Positions 53,629 to 61,036 of a stretch of 64,000 nucleotides of DNA are shown here, in pieces; the stretch's first letter is position 1, and each line of letters opens with the position of its first letter. The notes under the pieces are model-generated. The model saw nothing but the letters and a program-made list of their open reading frames with translations, searched no databases and was not told the DNA's origin. A program made the translations under genes and the position numbers. Where the stretch lies: positions 6,046 to 70,045 of the forward strand of contig JBOGKE010000175.1 of NCBI GenBank assembly GCA_050745265.1. The letters are read 5' to 3'. Source of the DNA: RH2-MAG17b sp050745265 (lineage in GTDB: Bacteria; Acidobacteriota; Terriglobia; UBA7540).

Positions 53629-55041
53629 TTGAACGTCCTGCTGGTTTCGACATATGAACTCGGTCACCAGCCGTTCGGGCTGGCATCGCCGGCGGCATGG
53701 CTCAGGCAAGCCGGATTCACGGTGACGTGCCTTGATCTGTCGCGCGAGCCGCTAACCTCGGCCCCGGTCGAGCAAGCTGCCTTCATCGCGTTTTATCTGC
53801 CGATGCATACCGCCACGCGGCTTGCGATTCAGGTCCTGCCCGAAATTCGGAAGCTGAATTCCAGCGCGCACCTCTGCTTCTACGGCCTCTACGCGGCGCC
53901 CAACGCCCATTTTCTGCGCCAGTCGGGAGCGCAGACGATCCTCGGAGGCGAATTCGAAGCGGAGCTCGTTCAGGCTGCGGAGCGCGTTCGCGATGAGGGC
54001 GCGAACGGCTTTGCGTCTTCCACATCTATGGCGCGACTCGATTTCATTCCGCCCGACCGCCAGGGACTTCCTAGCCTCGGCCGCTACGCTCGCCTCGAGC
54101 TGCCGGACGGAACTTCAAGAATCGCGGGATATACCGAAGCCAGCCGCGGCTGCAAACATCTGTGCAGGCATTGTCCCGTGGTGCCGGTTTATAACGGCCG
54201 CTTTCGCATTGTAGCGCCCGAAGTTGTTCTAGAAGATGTCCGCTGCCAGGTCGGGGCGGGAGCGCAGCATATCACGTTTGGCGATCCCGACTTCTTCAAC
54301 GGAATTCGCCATGCCGTTCGGGTAATCACAGACCTTCACCGGCAGTTTCCGAATCTCAGCTACGACGCCACGATCAAGATAGAGCATCTGCTGAAGCACC
54401 GCGAGCACTTAGGGACACTTCGCGATACGGGTTGCCTCTTTGTGACCTCGGCGGTCGAATCGGTGGACGAACGCGTTCTCGAACGACTCGAGAAGGGACA
54501 TACCGCGGCGGATTTCCGGCGTGTCGCGGGCCTCTTTCGCGAGGCGGGGCTGGCGCTCTCGCCGACGTTTGTCGCATTCACTCCGTGGATTTCTCTCGAA
54601 GGGTATGCGGAATTGCTTGACACGATTGCCGGGCTCGATTTGATCGATAACGTGGCATCGGTTCAGCTCGGCATTCGACTTCTCATACCTGCCGGTTCGC
54701 GCCTGCTCGAGCGCGAGGACGTGCGAGCGCTGGTCAAACCATTTGACGCGAGCGGACTCGTCTATCCGTGGAATCATCCGGACGACCGGGTCGGCAAGCT
54801 GTACAGAGAAGTTCAGCGCGTCATCCGGTCGGGAATTCGAAGCCATCACTCGCGCCGGGAAATTTTCGATGCGGTGCGCAAAACAGCCCGGCGCGCTGCG
54901 GGCGTCCCAGACCCGATCGGTGCCGCGGCGCATCTTGGCGAACGAGGTCCGATTCCTTACCTCAGCGAGCCGTGGTACTGCTGCGCAGAACCGGCGGGGG
55001 ACGAGCTGGCGCAAGCGGCTGGCGCGGGGCCAGGCGTCTGA
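53629..55041 (+). CDS. CCAEP-tail radical SAM protein
   Basis: A 470-residue radical SAM enzyme. Residues ~1-130 form a B12-binding-like Rossmann domain without a DxHxxG motif, so cobalamin binding is doubtful. The [4Fe-4S] motif is C175-x3-C179-x2-C182 (GCKHLCRHCP), and the barrel runs to about 390. The end is distinctive: YLSEPWYCCAEPAGDEL, with CCAEP at 451-455. I recall a family named 'CUAEP/CCAEP-tail radical SAM (seleno)protein' in which the second tail Cys may be selenocysteine; here both codons are TGC, so this is the Cys form. TTG start after GGAGAG at an 8-base gap. Downstream are DUF169 and ATP-grasp genes. The reaction is unknown. Confidence 0.88.
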   Translation: MNVLLVSTYELGHQPFGLASPAAWLRQAGFTVTCLDLSREPLTSAPVEQAAFIAFYLPMHTATRLAIQVLPEIRKLNSSAHLCFYGLYAAPNAHFLRQSGAQTILGGEFEAELVQAAERVRDEGANGFASSTSMARLDFIPPDRQGLPSLGRYARLELPDGTSRIAGYTEASRGCKHLCRHCPVVPVYNGRFRIVAPEVVLEDVRCQVGAGAQHITFGDPDFFNGIRHAVRVITDLHRQFPNLSYDATIKIEHLLKHREHLGTLRDTGCLFVTSAVESVDERVLERLEKGHTAADFRRVAGLFREAGLALSPTFVAFTPWISLEGYAELLDTIAGLDLIDNVASVQLGIRLLIPAGSRLLEREDVRALVKPFDASGLVYPWNHPDDRVGKLYREVQRVIRSGIRSHHSRREIFDAVRKTARRAAGVPDPIGAAAHLGERGPIPYLSEPWYCCAEPAGDELAQAAGAGPGV

Positions 55042-55080
55042 AGCATCCCGAGGGACCCCGGCGCCGGGGAGGCACATCTG

Positions 55081-55321
55081 AACAGGCTGCTGAAAATGCT
55101 TCCGGCTCGCCGGTGCGCCAGCGCTGCTGAAAAACCCCGGAGCTGTCATCCCGAGGAGCCGAAGGCGACGAAGGATCTCCGTATTTCCGTGACTTCACAA
55201 ATACCGGGATGTTTCGCGGAGTTTACCCTAAGTGAAGATACCGCGATCCTTCGCTTCGCTCAGGATGGCAGCGAAGGGCTAACCATGACGCGCTCGAAGA
55301 GCTTTTCGGCGACCTGCTGAT
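55081..55321. repeat. Dispersed repeat cluster between the radical SAM and DUF169 genes
   Basis: Contains GCTGAAAAACCCCGGAGCTGTCATCCCGAGGAGCC-type sequence, the inverse halves CGAAGGCGACGAAGGATCTC and GCGATCCTTCGCTTCGCTCAGGATGGCAG, and a TTTTCGGCGACCTGCTGA end like copy 1. A partial relative of it lies upstream of the radical SAM gene at 53518-53580. Confidence 0.7.
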
Positions 55322-55337
55322 CTAGGGGAGATCACGA

Positions 55338-56066
55338 ATGAATTTTGCTGAGATTACGAAAGCGATCACTGAAGGATTGGGTCTGGCACGCCCCCCGATC
55401 GGGCTTGCCTTCCTTGTGGAACCGCCGGCGGGAATCCCGCGTTATTCCGAGGCGGTTCCCAGCGCCTGCAGCTTCTGGAAGATGGCTGGCGCTTCGCTCT
55501 TTTACGCGACCGCCGAAGACCATTACAATTGCCCGATCGGCGCCATGACGCAGGGCTTCAAACCTCCTGCGGACGTAATGGAACAGGCGATGGCGCTGAT
55601 CGGCGAAATGGGAAAGATCCGGTACTTCGACGCGGTCGAGGTTGAAAACGTGCCTGGCGTTGAAAAGCCGCACCAGGTGATCGTTTACGGCCCGCTGGCG
55701 AGCTTCGGCGCCCTTGCGCCTGACGTTGCGATGATCATCTGCACTCCGTTCCAAGCGATGCTGCTTTCCGAGGCGACCGGCTCGTTCGCGTGGAAGGGCG
55801 CGGGGAAAGAAGCACACCTGTTCGGACGGCCCGCCTGCGCGGTGATTCCGAGCGCGCTCAAAGAATCCGCTCCGGCAGCAAGTCTCGGATGCATGGGCGC
55901 GAGAACTTTCGCCGGAATCGCTGAATCCGAAATGATCGTGGCGATTCCCGCCGTCAAGCTGGGGGATTTAACGGGGGCGTCGGCGCAGATCTTGCGCGCT
56001 AATTCCGAAATGCGGCGTTTTTATGAAACAAAGCGGTCGCAATTCGACGCCCGCCCCAGCGAGTAG
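55338..56066 (+). CDS. DUF169 family protein
   Basis: A 242-residue protein. The family is recognised by the start GLGLARPPIGLAFL and by VPSACSFWKMAG (Cys44) followed by DHYNCPIGAMTQGF (Cys65), plus a later GCMGAR Cys. Conserved Cys of this kind could bind an iron-sulfur cluster or a metal, but no structure-based role is known to me. AGGGGAG is a good ribosome site before the ATG. The ATP-grasp gene starts inside its 3' end (44-base overlap), so the two are coupled. Confidence 0.88.
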   Translation: MNFAEITKAITEGLGLARPPIGLAFLVEPPAGIPRYSEAVPSACSFWKMAGASLFYATAEDHYNCPIGAMTQGFKPPADVMEQAMALIGEMGKIRYFDAVEVENVPGVEKPHQVIVYGPLASFGALAPDVAMIICTPFQAMLLSEATGSFAWKGAGKEAHLFGRPACAVIPSALKESAPAASLGCMGARTFAGIAESEMIVAIPAVKLGDLTGASAQILRANSEMRRFYETKRSQFDARPSE

Positions 56067-57357
56067 AGCGCCCGCCCGGCGCGTCATGATCCTGTGCTCG
56101 ACGACAGGCTATCAAACGCACGCTTACGCGGAGGCCGCATCGCAGATGGGCCTGGAAGTGGCGTTTGGGAGCGACCGTTGCCACGTTCTCGACGATCCCT
56201 GGCGCGATGGTGCGCTGGCTCTCCACTTCGAACATCCGGACGCCTCCGCGCGGCAGGTGGTAGAGTATGCGCGCGCGCACCGGTTAGACGCGCTCATTCC
56301 TTTGGGAGACCGAGTCGTTCCGACGGCCGCCCGCGCGGCTCAATCGCTCGGATTGCTTTCGCATCCGCCCGAAGCCGCCGACGTCTGCCGCCATAAGTTC
56401 CGCTCCCGAAACCGCCTCCGCGAATTCGGACTGAATGTCCCCTGGTTCGCGCGCTTCACGGTGGATGCGAGCGCGCAAGCGATTGTTGAGCAAGCTCGCC
56501 CTCCGTTTCCGTGCGTCCTGAAGCCGCTTGCGCTTTCCGCCAGCCGCGGCGTAATCCGCGCTGAGAACCCCGCCGACTTTGTGGCAAGTTTCGAGCGCCT
56601 CGGCGCGTTGCTCCGCTCACCCGATGTGCAGGTGATGCGGGAGGAGACGAGCCGGTATATTCAAGTGGAAGGATACATCGATGGGCGCGAGATTGCGGTG
56701 GAAGGCTTCGTTGATCGCGGCGATGTAACGATTCTGGCGATTTTTGATAAACCCGATCCCCTGGAAGGGCCGTACTTCGAGGAAACGATTTACGTCACGC
56801 CGAGCCGGCTGCCCGAGCCAGCGCAACAAGAAATCGAGGACGTTGTGCGCCAGACGGCCGCGGCGCTCGGACTATTTCACGGCCCGTTCCACGCCGAGCT
56901 GCGGCTCAATGGGCGCGGCGTGTGGCCGCTCGAAATGGCGGCTCGCAGCATCGGCGGCCTCTGCGCCAAGGCTCTGCGGTTTTCATCGCCCGCCCTCGGA
57001 AACGACGCCTCTCTCGAGCAACTCGCGATCGGCTTAGCCTTGGGAGAGGATATTCGTCCGGTATGCCGCGAAGAATCAGCGGCAGGCGTGATGATGATCC
57101 CCGTCGAGCACGGAGGCATTTACCAGGGAGTTGATGGCTTGGACGAAGCGCGAGCTGTTCGCGGCATTGAGGAGATTGCGGTCACCGCCCGGCCCTCGCA
57201 ACGCCTGGTTCCCTTCCCTGAGGGTTGCAGTTATCCGGGGTTTATCTTTGCTCGGGGTCCGTCGCCTGAATCGGTCGAAGCGTCTCTGCGATCTGCTCAC
57301 CAGAAACTTTCGTTCAAAATAACGTCCGGGCTGCCCGTACTCGCGCGACGGGGGTAA
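56023..57357 (+). CDS. ATP-grasp ligase
   Basis: A 444-residue protein of the carboxylate-amine ligase superfamily. It has an N-terminal pre-ATP-grasp fold (from ~20, RVMILCSTTGYQTHAYAEAAS), the ATP-binding Lys region (FPCVLKPLALSASRGVIR), and FHAELRLNGRGVWPLEMAARSIGG with the Glu-x-Ala-x-Arg metal/phosphate block. The C-terminal part ends in an AmylA/PurK-type small domain. Relatives make amide or peptide bonds, as in L-amino-acid ligases. Start ATG at 56023 overlaps DUF169. It might join an amino acid to a radical SAM product, but this is inference. Confidence 0.88.
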   Translation: MKQSGRNSTPAPASRAPARRVMILCSTTGYQTHAYAEAASQMGLEVAFGSDRCHVLDDPWRDGALALHFEHPDASARQVVEYARAHRLDALIPLGDRVVPTAARAAQSLGLLSHPPEAADVCRHKFRSRNRLREFGLNVPWFARFTVDASAQAIVEQARPPFPCVLKPLALSASRGVIRAENPADFVASFERLGALLRSPDVQVMREETSRYIQVEGYIDGREIAVEGFVDRGDVTILAIFDKPDPLEGPYFEETIYVTPSRLPEPAQQEIEDVVRQTAAALGLFHGPFHAELRLNGRGVWPLEMAARSIGGLCAKALRFSSPALGNDASLEQLAIGLALGEDIRPVCREESAAGVMMIPVEHGGIYQGVDGLDEARAVRGIEEIAVTARPSQRLVPFPEGCSYPGFIFARGPSPESVEASLRSAHQKLSFKITSGLPVLARRG

Positions 57358-57388
57358 CCGAATGTAGCGGCCATCTGCGAACACGGCT

Positions 57389-57619
57389 CTCCAAATGGGA
57401 GGCGCGGTGAGCGGCTCTGCCGCCTGACTTGCGGAAAGCCTGGGGCTTTCCCGCCAAAATCCCGTTCCTTTTATTCTCGCTGGGCGCGAAGGCTTAGCCT
57501 TCGCGCCCAGCGAAAAATCAGGTTCCGAAGTGGGCGATCAACACAAGGGCAAAGCCCTTCCCCAAGTCAGGCGGCAAAGCCGCGCTTCGCGTCCAGGTGA
57601 GCAGACGTAATTTGGACAA
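57389..57619. mobile_element. MITE-like palindromic element, copy B
   Basis: About 230 bp bounded by TCCAAATGGGA and TAATTTGGACAA. The inner hairpins are clear: GGGCGCGAAGGCTTAGCC and GGCAAAGCCC-like arms, and GGCGGCTCTGCCGCC against GGCGGCAAAGCCGC. It is in inverted orientation relative to copy A at 49014-49245, and no gene lies within. Confidence 0.7.
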
Positions 57620-57646
57620 GGTTGAGCTGCAATCGCCGATCTCCCT

Positions 57647-58450
57647 TCATCCGAACAGGCGCTTGAGCAGCGGTTTGCTTTTCGGGGTTTCCTCGCGAAC
57701 CGGCACAGCCGCCAGGAAGCTTTCAATCTGATCTGGCGTGATGGGTGGCGCGGCCGATCTCCAATACGACAGCTCTTTGAGCGCCGTCCACCGTTCCATA
57801 CAGTGCAGGCACTCGGCCAGGCGCTTCTCAGCCGGCTGCTTCTCCTGCCAGCCGACCTGTCCATCCTGGATACGAATCAGGAGCCGCAGCGGCGGGCATG
57901 ATTCTTCTCCGCACTTCCACAGCTCGGTCAGCAATTTCAGCCACGCTGACGGCTGCCATCCCGCATCCGCATCACTGCCCAGCGCGCCGGCATACGCAGG
58001 AGCCAATCGCGCCACGCTGCCCGCGGCAACCGACGGCGTGATCCGAAACATCTTCTCGAGCGTCGCATCGGAATAGCCCGCGAGCTTCAGGAATATAACT
58101 TCCTGGTGAACCAGGGGGAGCCCGTGCAGAGTCGCCTCGATCCCGGCCCGGCTCAACTCCGGCATCTGTCCTTGGGGCGCCCCGAGCGAAAGCGCGCGGC
58201 TACCCAGATGGTATTCACGCAGCCCACTCAGGAACTCCCGCTCCGACTGATGCTCAAACCCGCGCAGCAGGGTGTAATTGTCAGCCGCGACACCTCCGAG
58301 CGTCTCTTTCCATGTAGGATCGGGTGCGGCGGCGGGGAGATAAATGCGCGAGATCGTGAGGAAGACGGGCGAGTAATCAGCAATGAATCCGCGCCACGCC
58401 AAAGCGTCCGCGGCCTCGCAGCCGGCAATCGTTTTGTGGAAGGTTAACAA
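57647..58450 (-). CDS. Divergent sigma-70-like protein with a Cys-containing C-terminal domain
   Basis: A 267-residue protein with the layout of an ECF-type sigma factor but unusual sequence. A region-2-like helix (about 18-40, WRGFIADYSPVFLTISRIYL) and a region-4-like helix-turn-helix (about 110-150, LPLVHQEVIFLKLAGYSDATLEKMF) are seen. The last ~90 residues contain Cys pairs (WKCGEESCPP; ECLHCMERW) reminiscent of zinc-binding anti-sigma folds, so sigma and anti-sigma-like parts may be fused. Alternatively it is a sigma relative that has lost RNA-polymerase binding. Start TTG at 58450 with no clear ribosome site, so the N-terminus is uncertain. Confidence 0.6.
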   Translation of the reverse strand: MLTFHKTIAGCEAADALAWRGFIADYSPVFLTISRIYLPAAAPDPTWKETLGGVAADNYTLLRGFEHQSEREFLSGLREYHLGSRALSLGAPQGQMPELSRAGIEATLHGLPLVHQEVIFLKLAGYSDATLEKMFRITPSVAAGSVARLAPAYAGALGSDADAGWQPSAWLKLLTELWKCGEESCPPLRLLIRIQDGQVGWQEKQPAEKRLAECLHCMERWTALKELSYWRSAAPPITPDQIESFLAAVPVREETPKSKPLLKRLFG

Positions 58451-58491
58451 TAAAGAATAGTACCAGAACCAGGTGCCGCCGGGCTCCGGCG

Positions 58492-59025
58492 CTATTTGTG
58501 TTCAGTGGCGGCGACGCTCTGTCGGAGGTGCATCACCACCAAGTTCGCGGTGTCATTCACGGCCTGAGCCAGCGACGGCGGGCGGTAGGGCTGGTGGATG
58601 ACGTCCTGCCAGATCGACTTGCCATCCCTGCCGGTCAGAAAAACTTCCGAATGCACTTCCCTCAGGTGGGGAGAATCGAAGCACGTGCCCGCCAGAACAG
58701 CGTCGGCGCCCTTGCGAGAACTCACTACGCGGAAGGGACCATCTTTGGTGAGGTCGTCAGCTAATTTGAGGTTCAGCTTATCATCCATCAACTCAATGAA
58801 AACCGTCTTAACGTGGCGCAGCATTGCCGGATTCAGAACGCTCGCCGTAGTCGGGCCGCCGAGCGACGGCGGGCCCGGGTTGAGCGTGGGTCTCGGCGGA
58901 GCCGGCTCGGCGCCAAGAGTCGGCCGCTGTTGCTGCTGTTGCTGCTGGGATCCGGAGCCGTCCTGGGCAGGGAGCGCGGCGGCCGCGAACAGGATGATTG
59001 CCAACGCGATACAAAGGTTCTTCAC
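58492..59025 (-). CDS. Hypothetical secreted protein with a polyglutamine run
   Basis: A 177-residue protein with a signal peptide (KNLCIALAIILFAAAALPAQ), a run of seven Gln at residues 27-33, a Pro-rich linker, and a folded domain (about 65-170) containing KTVFIELMDDKLNLKLADDL and GADAVLAGTCFDS. The 'ADAVL-x-GT' type motif resembles that of LptE or other small periplasmic proteins, but I cannot place it. GTG start with AGGAGG upstream. Confidence 0.7.
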   Translation of the reverse strand: MKNLCIALAIILFAAAALPAQDGSGSQQQQQQQRPTLGAEPAPPRPTLNPGPPSLGGPTTASVLNPAMLRHVKTVFIELMDDKLNLKLADDLTKDGPFRVVSSRKGADAVLAGTCFDSPHLREVHSEVFLTGRDGKSIWQDVIHQPYRPPSLAQAVNDTANLVVMHLRQSVAATEHK

Positions 59026-59139
59026 GGTGCGCCTCCTGGCTCGGCACTACACCCATTTTATCAAAGAAGATAACGGAAGGAACGGGAGGTTCGACGCTGA
59101 ACGGTCGCGAGGCCGAGGCTAGGGGTGGGATAATTCCGC

Positions 59140-59466
59140 TCAGTAGAGTGGGTGCGACCTTCGGTACTTCATCACCCGCTGCTCGTCTTTCATTTGCTGG
59201 ATCTGGTTCCTCTGCTGCAGACGCAGCGTGCGCATGTTCCGCTGGAACTGGTGTTTTTCGGCGAGGCGTTCGGCGCGCGGGATGCGCTGGCCGCGATAAG
59301 ACCGCTTCCACATCTTCTGCTCGATCTGCAATTGCCTGCGCTGCATCTTTTGCTGGCGTTTCATTAGCTTCAAGCTGGGCGCGGGGCCACCGGCTGAGAC
59401 GACGGGTCCGGCGGCAACGCCGTAGGCGAGAACACAGGCGAAAAGGCACAGCAGGATTTTCTTCAT
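59140..59466 (-). CDS. Small secreted basic helical protein
   Basis: A 108-residue product with a signal peptide (MKKILLCLFACVLAYGVAAG) followed by a very basic, Gln/Arg/Lys-rich helix (LMKRQQKMQRRQLQIEQKM, then FQRNMRTLRLQQRN). The composition resembles small periplasmic coiled coils, but no Spy-type LTxxQ motif is present. The ATG at 59466 puts the signal peptide first. Confidence 0.65.
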   Translation of the reverse strand: MKKILLCLFACVLAYGVAAGPVVSAGGPAPSLKLMKRQQKMQRRQLQIEQKMWKRSYRGQRIPRAERLAEKHQFQRNMRTLRLQQRNQIQQMKDEQRVMKYRRSHPLY

Positions 59467-59684
59467 ACCAACTCCAAAGCTCGCTCCCGGTTCGAGGAGC
59501 CCACGGGCTACGTTTTGCCGGCGCAAGAGCGATTCCACTAGATTGTAGCGGCAGATCGAGAGTTTATCAATGAGTAAATAGGCGAAGGCGGGACCCGTCC
59601 GGGGGGCTTCACGGGCCGGGCTCTGCAGTTCGAAAATAGCAGATTGGAAATCGCGAATTCCAAGTTACACAGCCGTCAGTAGCC

Positions 59685-60956
59685 TCAGCTGAGGAAACCG
59701 CAGAAGCGTTCGGGTGACACCTGAAACCCAGGGAATATTTCCGCGGCCGAGCCCGTCCCGAGGTGGCGAGTCACCACCTCGGCGAAAACATCGCGAAAGT
59801 CTGTGGTGAGGGCAAGGTCGCGGTCCTGGTTGAGCTGGTGCGGACTCAAGCCGGGCCAGTTACCGTAGACCTTGCCCCCCTTTACCGGGCCGCCCATCAC
59901 AAACATGACGTTCGCATGACCGTGGTCCGTGCCTCTATTCCCGTTCTCGCGCGCCGTGCGACCAAACTCAGACATGCTCAGGACGACCACGTCCGCCATG
60001 CGGTCGCCCATATCCTGGTGAAATGCCGCGAGCGAGTCTCCGAAATCTTTCAACCGGTTCGCGAGTTGCCCGGTGACGTTGCCTTCGTTGACGTGGTGGT
60101 CCCAGCCGCCAACGTCGACGAACGCGATCTCGAGTCCAACGCCGGCTTTGATGAGTTGCGCGACTTCCCGCATGTGCCGGCCCAAGGGCCCGTTCGGATA
60201 TTGCGCGCCATTCTCAGGGAGGTAAGCCGCGCTTCCGATCTGGCGTAAGGTGTTGGCCGCGCTAAACGTCTCGCGCGCCGTGCTGCTGAGAAGCGGATCG
60301 GAGGCGGACGCGTAGAGCGCGTGGAAGGTATCTTCCATGCTTGCCATCGCAGGCTGGTTGGGATTGAGCCGGAGGCGGAAGTTGCGAATGTCCTGGATCG
60401 CGAGCGCGTGCGCGGGACCCTCGAGCGTCAGCGGCATGCGGGGAGCGGCGGCGACGGCGCGAAAGGGAGTCGAATCGGCTTCGGGTGTGTGCACCAGATA
60501 ACGATTCAGCCAGCCGTCCTTGGTGTTTGGGTCGCCGGGCGTGGCGGTCTCCATGAAATCCTGCGCTTCGAAGTGCGAGCGCGTGTTGTTGGGCGAGCCC
60601 GCCGCGTCGACCACCGCGAGGTGACCCTGATCGAAAATGGGCTTCAGAGCATCGAGGCGCGGATGGAATCCAAAGAAGCCGTCAAGATCGATTGCGGCTT
60701 CGGCGGCGTCAGTGGCTTTCCCCGGAGCGGGAATGGCGATCGTGGGGCGCATCCGATAGTAGTCCTTCTCGCCGTAGGGCACGACGATGTTCAGGCCGTC
60801 GGCGGCGCCGCGCTGGAAAATCGCCACGAGCACTTTTTTCCTCGAGCTCGTGAGAGGGCTGGCAAAGGCCGTTCTGCGCAAAAAGGCGGGGACCGCGCCA
60901 ACCCCAAACAAACTCAAGCCTGCGGATTTAAGGAAATAACGCCGCGTGGTCGCCAT
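59685..60956 (-). CDS. DUF1501 family Tat-exported protein
   Basis: A 423-residue protein that starts with a Tat signal (MATTRRYFLKSAGLSLFGVG). The body has the alkaline-phosphatase-like DUF1501 pattern: IFQRGAADGLNIVVPYGE, GSPNNTRSHFEAQDFMET, FVDVGGWDHHVNEG, VVLSMSEFGRTARENGNRGTDHG. It is nearly always paired with a DUF1800 gene, which lies just upstream here. The function is unknown, but members are exported and probably bind metals through these His and Asp residues. ATG at 60956 with GGAGG. Confidence 0.92.
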   Translation of the reverse strand: MATTRRYFLKSAGLSLFGVGAVPAFLRRTAFASPLTSSRKKVLVAIFQRGAADGLNIVVPYGEKDYYRMRPTIAIPAPGKATDAAEAAIDLDGFFGFHPRLDALKPIFDQGHLAVVDAAGSPNNTRSHFEAQDFMETATPGDPNTKDGWLNRYLVHTPEADSTPFRAVAAAPRMPLTLEGPAHALAIQDIRNFRLRLNPNQPAMASMEDTFHALYASASDPLLSSTARETFSAANTLRQIGSAAYLPENGAQYPNGPLGRHMREVAQLIKAGVGLEIAFVDVGGWDHHVNEGNVTGQLANRLKDFGDSLAAFHQDMGDRMADVVVLSMSEFGRTARENGNRGTDHGHANVMFVMGGPVKGGKVYGNWPGLSPHQLNQDRDLALTTDFRDVFAEVVTRHLGTGSAAEIFPGFQVSPERFCGFLS

Positions 60957-60973
60957 GGCTGAACCTCCGATGC

Positions 60974-61036
60974 AGCTCTCAGCATTCAGCGTTCAGGAGT
61001 CAGCTGCTGTCGCCTGACGGCTGATTGCTGAAAGCT
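60974..61036. repeat. Imperfect inverted repeat between the DUF1800 and DUF1501 genes
   Basis: AGCTCTCAGCATTCAGC near 60974 is the reverse complement, with two mismatches, of GCTGATTGCTGAAAGCT ending at 61036. It fills the gap between these paired genes. Confidence 0.6.

Noticed and set aside
53629..55041. A selenocysteine codon (TGA) inside the radical SAM gene
   Set aside because: Both tail positions are TGC; the frame has no internal TGA.
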